Source: Chitinophaga filiformis (GTDB lineage Bacteria; Bacteroidota; Bacteroidia; Chitinophagales; Chitinophagaceae). From it: a stretch of 64,000 nt of DNA. Every line of letters begins with the position of its first letter. Position 1 is the first letter of the stretch. The notes below the pieces were generated by a model, which was not told the DNA's origin, searched no databases, and worked only from the letters and a program-made list of their open reading frames with translations. The DNA lies in contig NZ_CP095855.1 in the NCBI RefSeq assembly GCF_023100805.1, positions 3,203,001 through 3,267,000 on the forward strand, in the 5' to 3' direction. Positions 51,234 through 60,276 of this stretch are shown here, one piece after another. Both the position numbers and the translations under genes were made by a program.

Positions 51234-51241
51234 TAAATTTG
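51234..51241 (+). promoter_or_regulatory. Candidate -7 box for the GH64 gene
   Basis: TAAATTTG matches TAnnTTTG. Start near 51246 fits ATG 51272 and would exclude the earlier in-frame ATG at 51203. No -33 TTG is clear. Confidence 0.45.
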
Positions 51242-51271
51242 TATAACACCGTTAATATAAAACCCATAACT

Positions 51272-53458
51272 ATGAAAACCAGATCTTTCTTTTCCCTCGT
51301 CGGGATGTTGTGTCTACGCACCACCCTCCTGCTGACATTAACATTTGCAACTGCGGACGCAGTGCAGGCTCAGGCCACAGTACCCTTCACATTACAAAAC
51401 AACTCATCGTACGCCGATGGTAATATTTATGTCGCCGTTGTGGGAATTGTCAACGGCAATTTTGTATGGATCAATCCGAAAACCAGTGCCGTCAACCTGA
51501 TGAGCGTGTCCAACAACACAGTGCCCGGACCGGTCATCAACGGTAATATGGGACCGGGAAACAACGGGTTGTATGCTAATTGCTTTGCAAAGCTGAGCGA
51601 GATCCCTAACAAGATCATCAACATTCCAGGCATCGCAGGATGTCGTATTCTCATCTCCTTCAATTCACAGCTGTATCTCTATTTCTTCGGTGCTTCCGGT
51701 GCACCGAGTGGTTATGCAGCACCGAACCTGTCCAATCCGACAGATCCTAACCAGGGCATCCGGTTTGAGACAATTGAACTGACCAATGCCTCCAATGGCC
51801 TCTGGGTGAACACGACCCGTGTTGATGGGTATCAATACCCAATGGGCCTTGAAGCCTGGGGCAATGGCGGCTTCTATCAGAAAGTGGGAGAAGTGATGAC
51901 GCATTCCCAGATCCTCGCACAGTGGCAGTCTACAGCGCCTGCTGATTTTGCTGCCTGCTATGACGCTACGAACGGCATCATCAAATTCCCTTCAAAAACG
52001 CCGGCCTTCCAGCCCGGAGGCGCTCAGGCAAATTATTTCGGTTCCTATGTAGATGCTATCTGGTCGAAGTACAGCACTGGCAACCTGGTATTCAACGCAG
52101 GCGATGCGGGTACCTGGAGCGGCCGTGTGTCGGGAGATGTATTCACCTTTACAAGGACTTCCGATGGCAAAGTAGGCACTATTGCCCGTAAACCTACCAA
52201 TACGGAAGTGATGGAAGGCAGCGGCGTAATGGCTTCCGGCGGAGAATTTGATAAAGTGGTGCAGGCACAGATCTGCGCTGCCATCAATCGCCACGCTATT
52301 AACCTGAACCTGGCTACCGGCGCTACGCAGGATTTTGCCAGTGCCTCAGGGTATTACCAGACTACTCCCTACAACTGGTACAGCAAATTCTGGCACCGCA
52401 GCGATATCAGCCTGAACAGCCTGACCTATGCGTTCTGTTATGATGATGTGTTCAATCATTCATCCACCATCAACGCGCCTTCGCCACAGCGGGTAACTGT
52501 TGCTATCGGCGGTTATGCAGGACAGACGCCAAGTGGTGCAGCTATTGTGTACAAAGATTGTAACTACGGAGGCTATGCCGTGGGCCTCACTCCAGGCAAC
52601 TATACTACCGCTCAGCTGAGCGCACTGGGTATCCTGAACAACGATATCTCTTCTCTGAAGGTAACATCAGGATATAAAGTGACCCTTTACCAGGATGATA
52701 ATTTCAGCGGTGCAACACTGGTGCTGACAGGCGATGACGAATGCCTGGTAGACAATGGCTGGAATGATGTGGTATCTTCCCTGAAAGTGGAATCTAATAC
52801 CACTTCCACTTCCACCGTTATCCAGGCGGAGAGCTATAACTACATGTCCGGTATCGATGTAGAAGCTACTACTGACGCAGGCGGTGGTCAGAATGTAGGA
52901 TGGATAGATGCGGGCGACTGGATGTCTTATGCCGTGAATATTCCTGTAACAGGTACTTACCGGATCAGTTATCGCGTAGCCAGTCCTAATGCCAATAGTT
53001 CCCTGCGCCTTGAAAAGGACGCCGGCGCTACGCAACTGGGCTCCGTTGTGATACCTAATACCGGTGGCTGGCAGAACTGGACCGATGTATCGCATACCGT
53101 ATCATTGCCTGCCGGAAGCTATAATATCGGCATTGCTACATCAACCGGTGGATTTAACCTGAACTACCTGACCATCACCAATCTTTCTTCCGCCAGGGTA
53201 GCAATGCAGCAACAACAGCCTGCAGCAGCGCAGACTACGCTTGTACTGTCGCCCAACCCGGTAAGAGACCAGCTCTCCATCCGTGGTAATGACAAAGTAA
53301 GCACACTGCGTATCTATGATATCAGCGGACGTGAAGTGATGAGGGTGAAAAATCCCGGCAGCACAATCAGTGTATCATCTTTGAATGGAGGTGTGCATAT
53401 TGTTGTGATAGAGCGTAAGGACGGTACGCAGCAACAGGTGAAGATATTGAAGCAATAA
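51272..53458 (+). CDS. GH64 beta-1,3-glucanase with beta-gamma-crystallin, CBM6 and T9SS domains
   Basis: This secreted protein of about 728 residues has a signal ending AVQAQA. A glycoside hydrolase family 64 / thaumatin-like domain (about 35-400) shows NIYVAVVGIVNGNFVWINP, NSQLYLYFFGASGAP and the FETIELTNASNGLWVNTTRVDGYQYP stretch. A beta-gamma-crystallin-like unit follows (about 425-515, VYKDCNYGGYAVGLTPGNY; VTLYQDDNFSGATLVLTGDD). Then a CBM6 (about 525-640, IQAESYNYMSGIDVEATTDA; WMSYAVNIPVTGTYRISYRV) and a T9SS type A tail (LSPNPVRDQLSIRG ... KILKQ). GH64 enzymes cut beta-1,3-glucan (laminaripentaose-producing). Target is likely fungal or algal cell wall. Confidence 0.9.
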   Translation: MKTRSFFSLVGMLCLRTTLLLTLTFATADAVQAQATVPFTLQNNSSYADGNIYVAVVGIVNGNFVWINPKTSAVNLMSVSNNTVPGPVINGNMGPGNNGLYANCFAKLSEIPNKIINIPGIAGCRILISFNSQLYLYFFGASGAPSGYAAPNLSNPTDPNQGIRFETIELTNASNGLWVNTTRVDGYQYPMGLEAWGNGGFYQKVGEVMTHSQILAQWQSTAPADFAACYDATNGIIKFPSKTPAFQPGGAQANYFGSYVDAIWSKYSTGNLVFNAGDAGTWSGRVSGDVFTFTRTSDGKVGTIARKPTNTEVMEGSGVMASGGEFDKVVQAQICAAINRHAINLNLATGATQDFASASGYYQTTPYNWYSKFWHRSDISLNSLTYAFCYDDVFNHSSTINAPSPQRVTVAIGGYAGQTPSGAAIVYKDCNYGGYAVGLTPGNYTTAQLSALGILNNDISSLKVTSGYKVTLYQDDNFSGATLVLTGDDECLVDNGWNDVVSSLKVESNTTSTSTVIQAESYNYMSGIDVEATTDAGGGQNVGWIDAGDWMSYAVNIPVTGTYRISYRVASPNANSSLRLEKDAGATQLGSVVIPNTGGWQNWTDVSHTVSLPAGSYNIGIATSTGGFNLNYLTITNLSSARVAMQQQQPAAAQTTLVLSPNPVRDQLSIRGNDKVSTLRIYDISGREVMRVKNPGSTISVSSLNGGVHIVVIERKDGTQQQVKILKQ

Positions 53459-53497
53459 ACATTTAAACAAGGCACATTCCCTGCTGCCTTATATAGA

Positions 53498-53545
53498 AAA
53501 TACCCTGCATTTCCTGTCAAAGGGAGATGCAGGGTATTTGTTTTG
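53498..53545 (+). terminator. Hairpin terminator
   Basis: AAATACCCTGCAT (53498-53510) and ATGCAGGGTATTT (53527-53539) form a perfect 13-bp stem, followed by GTTTTGTT. It ends the GH64 gene. Confidence 0.85.
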
Positions 53546-53631
53546 TTGATCCGCCTTCCCCTGATATCTGGTAGGGAGAGCGTAACTAGCACCAATGAAG
53601 AAACCTCGTAGCATTCCAGAGAGGCGCCGGC

Positions 53632-56277
53632 TTATTTCATCTTAACCGTTATAACCGTAAACGAATAGGCCGGCAATTCAGTATTGAACTTCTCCGAAAC
53701 GGGGTAGTCGGACACAAGCGGTCTTGCGTCTTTGCTATCCGGCCGGCCCTGTAGTACCGTCTTTATTGCAGTACCTTCGGCAATGCCAAGGCCACTAAGA
53801 TCAATGCCAGATTGAACCGCTGCAGGCAGCAGGTTGACAAGCTTTATGATCACCGTATTGGATTTGGTATCCTTTACAATAGAAAAAGCGACTCTTTCTT
53901 TCACACCGTCGATGCTAATTTCCTTGCCTTCTTCATTGGAGAGGCTGATGGTACCCGGCAGGTACGTGTCGCCGCTGTTGGTGCCATAAAGTTGCTGTAC
54001 GTAATAGTTGACAGTAGGCTTTACACTGGTATTGTTAAAGTAGATCAGGTCTGGTGTCCACTGCGTATGTTTTTCCTTCGCCAGCAGCGGCGCGTAGGAT
54101 GCCATGCTAACAACATCGCCATTGCGCTCAAGGGCGGTGAGATAGAGCGCCTCCGCTAAGGCAGTTTCAATGTTGCTGGGGCGGCCAGGCAGGTGCGCTG
54201 CGTATTCACCAAGATATACCTTCGATTTTGAACGATCGTATTTATCGTAGAAGTCCTGGTTGTTGATGAACCAGCCCGGCGATACGTAGTAGTGCTCATC
54301 GATCATAGGCACCTTTAGTTTGTTGGCGATGTCCCAGCCTTCTTCGTAGTCAGTGCCTTCAAAGAACGGACCGGCAGTGCCGATGACGGTGATCTCAGGA
54401 TGTTGTTTTTTTACAGCGTTGAAGATCATGGTGAACCTTTCTTCAAAGATGTCGGTGATCAGGTCTTCATTGCCGATACCAATATATTTCAGGTGGAAAG
54501 GTTCGGGATGCCCCGCTGCTGCACGTTTTTGTCCCCAGGTAGTGTGGATGTCCCCATTGGCATATTCTATCAGATCGAGTATGTCCTGTACATATTCATC
54601 CATTTCATTCATAGGAATGCCACCTTGCTGGCCACCGCCTTTGGGGGAAGGACCGGAGTTCTGACAGGGAACGCCTGCCGCTACTACCGGTACAGGTTCG
54701 GCACCGATATCTTCACAGAAACGGAAGTATTCAAAGTAGCCAAGACCGGCCGATTGGTGATAGCCCCAGAGATTACGTTGCGGTGTACGCGTTTCCAGCG
54801 GACCGATGGTGTTTTTCCAGCGGTAGATATTATTAAGTCCGTCGCCATGAGCAACACAGCCGCCGGGGAAACGTACGAAGCGGGGATGGATGTCGGCAAT
54901 CACCTGCGCGAGGTCTGCTCTCAAACCATTCTTCCTGCCTTTGAATGTTGCCTGCGGAAAGAGGGAGATCATGTCCAGCGCCAGACGACCTGCAGTGAGT
55001 GGTTGTAGTTCCAGTTGCGCACTGTCTGCATCTGCTGTAGCAGTAAGTACTGCCTGGGCTTTCTTCCAGGAATTGCCGGAGAAGGTGATGGTAGTTTGTG
55101 CAATTACATTGTTTGACTGAGCAGGGCTCACCAAACGGACCAATACCTTTCCGCTTTTTCCACTCAGTTGATTGGCAAAAAGTGAGAGCTCGTATTTGTC
55201 GCCCTTCTTTACCGGGATCCCGTCGTAACCGCTGTTTACCAGCGCAGCACCAGGTGCTTTGGTATCCAGCACGGCGTAATGCCGGTTGTTTGGATGGATG
55301 GGTGCTGTTGTATCGATGGCGAAGGTGCTTTGCGCTCCACGTAACGTCCAGGAGTGATAGCTGTTCCAATTAGGATCATGTCCATCTTTGTCGCTTAATG
55401 CATATTCAAAGTCGCGGTTCTGCACCAGTTCAGCGTAGAGACCACCATCTGCCGCGTAGTTAATGTCCTCGAAGAAGATACCCAGCAGCAGCTTGCTGAT
55501 AGGTTTGGCTTTCTCCGGTTGCAGGGTGATGCTGGCCCGTAACGGCGATTGCAAGGTCCTGAAACGCTCAGCGTCCTGCAGGGACGATGCTGACTCCTGC
55601 CGCCATTTGTATTGGGCCACTTGCTGGGTTTTGATCAGCCGGTCTACGACTTCCCAGGATACCCGGTGTACCTGGCCGGTAGCTGTGCCTGCCGGCAGTG
55701 CAACAGTAACACCGGCGTCTGCATAATGAGGTGCGTTGACTGCTGTGGCGGGGCGGTATGTTTTGAAGTCGGCAGTAGTGGTCCGGAATTGTTTCCCGTC
55801 TGCGTCGGTGTAAGTGATGGCATAAGCACCTTGCCCGGCATCATATTGCACTGCAGGGCGCAGAAAATTCCGGCCGGCACTGATGTCGGGGTAACTCTGG
55901 CGCTTCCAGTTCACCAGGTCGGCCGATGCTGCATGCGCAAAAAGATGATCCCGTTCATTCAGGCTCCATATACAGTGCCATATGCCATCAGGTCCCTGTA
56001 TCAGCCAGGGGCTGATCATCCGCTTTTCTGATCCCCAGCGGCCATAGTCACTTCTTAGAAAAACAAAACCGTTTCCGATAACATGCCATTGCTGTTTGTC
56101 CTGGCTCCAGGCAAACTGAAGCCCGCCCCGGTCGTTGTTCTTGTCTGTACTGTAAGAAAAGAGATAGACGGAATCGGGAGCATGGCCAGCGGCAATTACC
56201 GGTTGCGCTGCCAGGTACATTACTATAAATAACGATGACCAGTGTTTTATTAATAAAAATGACCAGTGTTTCATCAT
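53632..56277 (-). CDS. GH51 alpha-L-arabinofuranosidase with N-terminal propeller-like region
   Basis: This 881-residue exported enzyme has a signal region (ends VIAAG) that contains an 8-residue tandem repeat (KHWSFLLI/KHWSSLFI). An N-terminal part (about 35-230, SVYLFSYSTDKNNDRGGLQFAWSQD) resembles a GH43-like five-bladed propeller or a sugar-binding domain. A jelly-roll region (about 290-440) precedes the GH51 barrel. The acid/base Glu604 lies in GIGNEDL and the nucleophile Glu691 in YLGEYAAH. The C-terminal beta-sandwich ends in SFTVITVKMK. GH51 removes arabinose from arabinan or arabinoxylan. No T9SS tail is present, so it probably acts in the periplasm. Confidence 0.93.
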   Translation of the reverse strand: MMKHWSFLLIKHWSSLFIVMYLAAQPVIAAGHAPDSVYLFSYSTDKNNDRGGLQFAWSQDKQQWHVIGNGFVFLRSDYGRWGSEKRMISPWLIQGPDGIWHCIWSLNERDHLFAHAASADLVNWKRQSYPDISAGRNFLRPAVQYDAGQGAYAITYTDADGKQFRTTTADFKTYRPATAVNAPHYADAGVTVALPAGTATGQVHRVSWEVVDRLIKTQQVAQYKWRQESASSLQDAERFRTLQSPLRASITLQPEKAKPISKLLLGIFFEDINYAADGGLYAELVQNRDFEYALSDKDGHDPNWNSYHSWTLRGAQSTFAIDTTAPIHPNNRHYAVLDTKAPGAALVNSGYDGIPVKKGDKYELSLFANQLSGKSGKVLVRLVSPAQSNNVIAQTTITFSGNSWKKAQAVLTATADADSAQLELQPLTAGRLALDMISLFPQATFKGRKNGLRADLAQVIADIHPRFVRFPGGCVAHGDGLNNIYRWKNTIGPLETRTPQRNLWGYHQSAGLGYFEYFRFCEDIGAEPVPVVAAGVPCQNSGPSPKGGGQQGGIPMNEMDEYVQDILDLIEYANGDIHTTWGQKRAAAGHPEPFHLKYIGIGNEDLITDIFEERFTMIFNAVKKQHPEITVIGTAGPFFEGTDYEEGWDIANKLKVPMIDEHYYVSPGWFINNQDFYDKYDRSKSKVYLGEYAAHLPGRPSNIETALAEALYLTALERNGDVVSMASYAPLLAKEKHTQWTPDLIYFNNTSVKPTVNYYVQQLYGTNSGDTYLPGTISLSNEEGKEISIDGVKERVAFSIVKDTKSNTVIIKLVNLLPAAVQSGIDLSGLGIAEGTAIKTVLQGRPDSKDARPLVSDYPVSEKFNTELPAYSFTVITVKMK

Positions 56278-56754
56278 ATGGAATTAATTACTTGTTGTGT
56301 TAACGCGGAAATTCTTCCCAAAATAACAATAAAAGTGTTATTCTGACATTTAAAATGCCAGGAATTGTGTGCCTGCATCCGGGAATCCTTCACCACCGCC
56401 TTTGCCGGCCGCCTTATTGCTGTAACCAGATTCTGTAGGAGATGAGCTGCGTGTAAATGTGAAGGCGCCTTTGCAGGGTGCGTAGATCACTGGATTGTCC
56501 AGGTGGTACAATAATGGGTGTGCAACAGGTAAAAAGTGCTTCACAGACAGGGGCTGTATGTATTGTTTTTCTGACCCCGTCAGGGTTTAGTATTCCTGAT
56601 GAGGTATGACTGATTCTCGTCAGTAAGTGTAGCCGCGACTGAAATAAACGATACATTCGCGTCATGCTTCATTGATGAATGCGGCAGAGGCGTCTTTCTG
56701 TTGATTGCTGACCATTATGTGCAGGCAACAGGTGGAGGAATGGCGAAGCATGCT
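56278..56754. other. Gene-free stretch (477 bp) between GH51 and TAP-like genes
   Basis: Only one short frame (56350-56544, minus, 64 codons) is open here. Its product is low-complexity at the end (AAGKGGGEGFPDAG) and lacks recognisable features. The rest holds the upstream region of the arabinofuranosidase gene. I see no RNA gene or promoter that I can support. Confidence 0.4.
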
Positions 56755-58194
56755 TTAGTACACAATTATATTTTGCTTGTCCGATATCAGTCTTTCATAG
56801 GGATGGTCAAGGAAGTGTATCAGGAAAGGTTGTAATTGCCCTCCTCCTATGCCATGAGACCGCTGTGTAAAGAGTAGACGCTGACTGTTCGGCATATAGT
56901 GATGGATCATATCAATGTACAAGGGACGGCAGGCATTATCCATTTCACCGTCGGCCAGTAAAGCTGGTTTGGGAGAGTAAAAGGGTTGTTTGGTAGCAGG
57001 GATGACAGGTGTATATGTCCAGCAATCGCACATAGCATTGTAAACATCGTTGATATGATAACCTTCCATGTAGGGATAGGCATTGTATAGCTGCCGGAGA
57101 ACATTTTCATGGTGATATGCGGCCTGGTCGGCACAGTATACGGAGATCCGCATACCGGAGGGGCCGCGGTAGCCGCTGAAAATATCGTCCAGCAATGCAG
57201 TTACATAGGCGCGATGGTTGCCTTTGATCAGTTCTTTGATAACATGAGGTATTGCGGATGGATTGGAAAAGTAGTTCTGGATAATATCGAAGAGATCATT
57301 CCTGGTATATTGTACGCGGATGGAATCTGTCGTACCCTTTTCCAGGTAAGAGATATAAAAAGGTGTCTGGCCTATGGCGGTGAAGTATTGGACGAACTGC
57401 GCTTTAAGGTTGCCATATGTTGCCTTGTCAGTAGAATCTTTTTCAACGTGCTCAAACAATATGTTCAGTGCTTCATTAAAGTTGGCAGGTTCGTCTTCGT
57501 CGATAGGAACGAAGGTTGGTAATGGGGAGTCTAGTATCAGTGTCCTGATACGGGAAGGATCGCGCTGTAAAACCGCCTGCATGAGACCTCCGCTGTAGGA
57601 GATGCCCATCAGGTTAACAGAATCGATCTGCAGGGCATACAGCAGATCATGGATGTCGGATACTGTCTCGTCTGTATTATAGGCTGAAAGGTCAATGCCA
57701 CGGGCTTCCAATCCCTTGCGGAGTTGTTTTACACCTTCGATCACCATGCTGTCCTTATTGAGGTTCTTTTGATAGGACGCTTTGATGGCGGCGCCCAGTT
57801 CCGGGCCGGACAGACCGGGTAAGGAATAGCCTGCGCCCCGCTGTTCGAAGGCGATACAGTCCCTGTCATTAATGACCTGGCTGGCCGCAGCGCCTCTTGC
57901 CCATCCCAGGGAGCCGGCGCCTGGCCCTCCGCCTGTGAAAAGAAGCGGATCTTGCTGCTTATTGGGGTTCTTGCTTTCAACAATGATGAATGGCAGCTTA
58001 ACGGTTTTGCCGTTGTTCTTTTTCCTGTTCTCCGGCACTACAAGATAGGCGCAGCGGGTTTTGAAGCTGCTGTCTATTTTGACAGGGCATGCACATGGTT
58101 CTATAATAGGCTGATAGTTGCGTTTCTCCTGCGGGTAAGCAACAGCAGGCAGGAAAACGATGGTGACCAGGGTTAATAAGAACGCTTTCTTCAT
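56755..58194 (-). CDS. Secreted alpha/beta hydrolase, tripeptidyl aminopeptidase-like
   Basis: This 479-residue exported protein (signal ending PAVAYPQ) is a member of the S33/TAP family. The oxyanion region reads FTGGGPGAGSLGW, the nucleophile elbow MGISYSGGLMQAVLQRDPSRIRTLILDSPLP carries the Ser in GISYSG, and the C-terminal TAP-like part holds LLADGEMDNACRP (acid) and FTQRSHGIGGG (His). Members cleave N-terminal tripeptides or small ester substrates. It is a likely protein or peptide degrader in the periplasm. It lies 63 bp from the AraC gene in the same direction, which may be its regulator. Confidence 0.88.
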   Translation of the reverse strand: MKKAFLLTLVTIVFLPAVAYPQEKRNYQPIIEPCACPVKIDSSFKTRCAYLVVPENRKKNNGKTVKLPFIIVESKNPNKQQDPLLFTGGGPGAGSLGWARGAAASQVINDRDCIAFEQRGAGYSLPGLSGPELGAAIKASYQKNLNKDSMVIEGVKQLRKGLEARGIDLSAYNTDETVSDIHDLLYALQIDSVNLMGISYSGGLMQAVLQRDPSRIRTLILDSPLPTFVPIDEDEPANFNEALNILFEHVEKDSTDKATYGNLKAQFVQYFTAIGQTPFYISYLEKGTTDSIRVQYTRNDLFDIIQNYFSNPSAIPHVIKELIKGNHRAYVTALLDDIFSGYRGPSGMRISVYCADQAAYHHENVLRQLYNAYPYMEGYHINDVYNAMCDCWTYTPVIPATKQPFYSPKPALLADGEMDNACRPLYIDMIHHYMPNSQRLLFTQRSHGIGGGQLQPFLIHFLDHPYERLISDKQNIIVY

Positions 58195-58208
58195 GAATGG
58201 CTTTTTAT

Positions 58209-58216
58209 CAAAAATA
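58209..58216 (-). promoter_or_regulatory. Candidate -7 box for the TAP-like hydrolase gene
   Basis: The minus strand reads TATTTTTG, matching TAnnTTTG. The implied leader would be only about 10 nt. No -33 is obvious. Confidence 0.3.
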
Positions 58217-58257
58217 GTACGGCTTGCATCAGCAGTCCAGGTAAAAAACGGACATTT

Positions 58258-59064
58258 TTACTGTTGCACTGCCAGGCGCCGGCCCGTGAAGCTGATCACT
58301 TCCTTATAGAAATGGCTCATATCGTGATAGCCGTGGTGGCAGGGAGAGAAAGTTTCCCTGGCAGCTACATAGGCAGTCAGGGCCGCTCTTGCCCGCAGGA
58401 TGGAGAAATACTTTTTGGGACTGAGGCCAACAACGTTATGGAAGTAACGGTTGATGGTTTTAGAGCTGACAAATAATCTTTCTGCTATCTCGCTGGTGTT
58501 GTACTGCATACGGTTGGATGCATACAGGTCAATGCTGTTCTTTACAAGATGGATATAGTGGTCTTTCTTTTGTTGCCTGGAAAGCTGCAATAAAAAGAAG
58601 TGCTGCAACAGTGTCATTCTTTCTTCAAAGGATGCTGCGGTTTTAACGTGGTGAAGAAGCATAGCTGGTAGTATATCCTTTAATGCGACCACTGTGTTGA
58701 TGAACTGTGCCTGGTTGATGCCCAGTATGGCTTCCAGTCCGCCGGGGAAAAACTTTACGGTGAAGATATAATCTGCCGGCAGGTTCTGACGTTCCGTGAC
58801 CGAATCCCTTAAAACAAGCACATCATCGGCAGCGCCGATATGATAATTGTTTTTAGCCGTTATAAGGCGATAGGAAGCGCCCAGGTTGATCCACATAGTA
58901 GGCGTCCAGCTGGGGAACATTTTTACGGTAAAAGAGCTGTTATTCGCATGTAATGCAGTTTCTTCGAAAGAGGATTCGGAAATGAATTCGATATACGCTT
59001 CCAGTTCAGGACAGGGAGCGCTGAAGTTGTAGAGTTGCCTGATATTATCGAAGATTTCTACCAT
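58258..59064 (-). CDS. AraC family transcriptional regulator (DUF6597-type sensor domain)
   Basis: This 268-residue regulator has an N-terminal DUF6597-like domain (about 5-110, CPELEAYIEFISESSFEE; WTPTMWINLGASYRLI; FTVKFFPGGLEAILGI) followed by a helical linker and a C-terminal AraC HTH pair (TSEIAERLFVSSKTINRYFHNVVGLSPKKY; CHHGYHDMSHFYKEVISFTG). DUF6597 regulators sense unknown small molecules. It diverges from the channel gene at 59185, so it may control the nitrate-reductase-like unit or, in the same direction, the TAP-like hydrolase. The choice is not readable from the sequence. Confidence 0.88.
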   Translation of the reverse strand: MVEIFDNIRQLYNFSAPCPELEAYIEFISESSFEETALHANNSSFTVKMFPSWTPTMWINLGASYRLITAKNNYHIGAADDVLVLRDSVTERQNLPADYIFTVKFFPGGLEAILGINQAQFINTVVALKDILPAMLLHHVKTAASFEERMTLLQHFFLLQLSRQQKKDHYIHLVKNSIDLYASNRMQYNTSEIAERLFVSSKTINRYFHNVVGLSPKKYFSILRARAALTAYVAARETFSPCHHGYHDMSHFYKEVISFTGRRLAVQQ

Positions 59065-59184
59065 ACGGGAACTAAGTTAAGGATTAATCCGGCATGTTAC
59101 AGGGAGTTGCTCCGCTTGTGCTGCCGCTTCGTCTAATTCCCTATTTTTATATGCCGTTAAGATTCGTTGTATAAAACCCATATC

Positions 59185-60243
59185 ATGTCTCAATCCACAC
59201 TCGCACATCCTGGTCAGCCCGTTATGGCCACATCGCTGGAAAACTTCTTTCCCGGTTATTTTGCGCTGGTAATGGCCACGGGTATTGTGTCCATTGGTTT
59301 GTTCCTGTGGAAGTATACCCTCTTAGCCGGTATCTTCCTTGGCCTGAATGTGGTTTTCTATGCCGGGCTCTGGGTCATCCTTATTCTCCGCATCGTGAAA
59401 TACCCGGTTATTGTGTGGAATGATCTTCATCATCCGGCCAGGGGCGTAACATTTCTGACGCTGGTAGCGGGCAACAATGTGCTGGGAAGCCAGGTGGCTA
59501 TCATTGCAGGGCGTATGGATATAGCGCTGATCATATGGATTGTGGGGTTTGCGCTTTGGGCACTTATACTATACACGTTTTTCCTGGTGAACATTCTCAA
59601 GGAACCGAAGCCGGAGCTGCAGCAGAGCATTAGTGGCGCGTGGCTGCTGATAGTGGTCTCTACAGAATCGGTGGCAGTGCTGGGAGCTGTTATTGCCAAC
59701 AGTAGTCCTTTTCACTGGCTGATCGCGTTTATCTCACTCTGTTCCTATATGACAGGCGGCATGTTCTATTTTGTGCTGATCGGGCTGATCCTTTATCGCT
59801 GGCTTTTTTTCAGTATGAAAGCAGAGACGCTTACACCTCCGTACTGGATCAATATGGGTGCTGTAGCTATTATATCGCTGGCGGGTTCCCGCCTCGTGAT
59901 GTATGCCAGGACGCATGAGGAGCTGAGCCAGTGGGCAAATTTCATACAGGCCTTTACCATGTTCTTCTGGGCTTTTGCAAGCTGGTGGATCCCTTTGTTG
60001 TTCCTGATGTTTGCATATCGTCATTTCATTGCCCGGGTGCCGTTGAAGTACGATCCGCAATACTGGTCCATGGTGTTCCCGCTGGGGATGTATGGCGTAT
60101 GTACTTTTAACTATGCATTGATTACAGGTTTTACCTTCATTAAACCCATTTCGGCATTATTTGTTATATTAGCTTTAATGACCTGGGTGATCGTGCTGAT
60201 AGGCCTGTTCATCGATCTGTTCCCAACTGCAAAGAAACCGTAA
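59185..60243 (+). CDS. SLAC1/TDT family anion channel or transporter
   Basis: This protein of about 352 residues has ten hydrophobic segments of the TDT (tellurite-resistance/dicarboxylate) family: ENFFPGYFALVMATGIVSIGLFL at the N-terminus, the conserved Phe-rich helix regions (MTGGMFYFVLIGLILYRWLFF; FWAFASWWIPLLFLMFAYR), and PQYWSMVFPLGMYGVCTFNYA late in the chain. Family members include SLAC1 anion channels that conduct nitrate, plus malate and sulfite transporters. Its place before a nitrate-reductase-like gene suggests nitrate or nitrite transport; this is inference. ATG 59185 is preferred over 59167 by the later hydrophobic start. Confidence 0.85.
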   Translation: MSQSTLAHPGQPVMATSLENFFPGYFALVMATGIVSIGLFLWKYTLLAGIFLGLNVVFYAGLWVILILRIVKYPVIVWNDLHHPARGVTFLTLVAGNNVLGSQVAIIAGRMDIALIIWIVGFALWALILYTFFLVNILKEPKPELQQSISGAWLLIVVSTESVAVLGAVIANSSPFHWLIAFISLCSYMTGGMFYFVLIGLILYRWLFFSMKAETLTPPYWINMGAVAIISLAGSRLVMYARTHEELSQWANFIQAFTMFFWAFASWWIPLLFLMFAYRHFIARVPLKYDPQYWSMVFPLGMYGVCTFNYALITGFTFIKPISALFVILALMTWVIVLIGLFIDLFPTAKKP

Positions 60244-60276
60244 CCTCATTGTTTTGTTCCTGATAACCATAAAAGG

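Noticed and set aside
56350..56544. 64-codon minus-strand frame in the gap before the TAP-like gene
   Set aside because: The product is low in complexity at the end, lacks signal or membrane features, and has no promoter or neighbour to support it.
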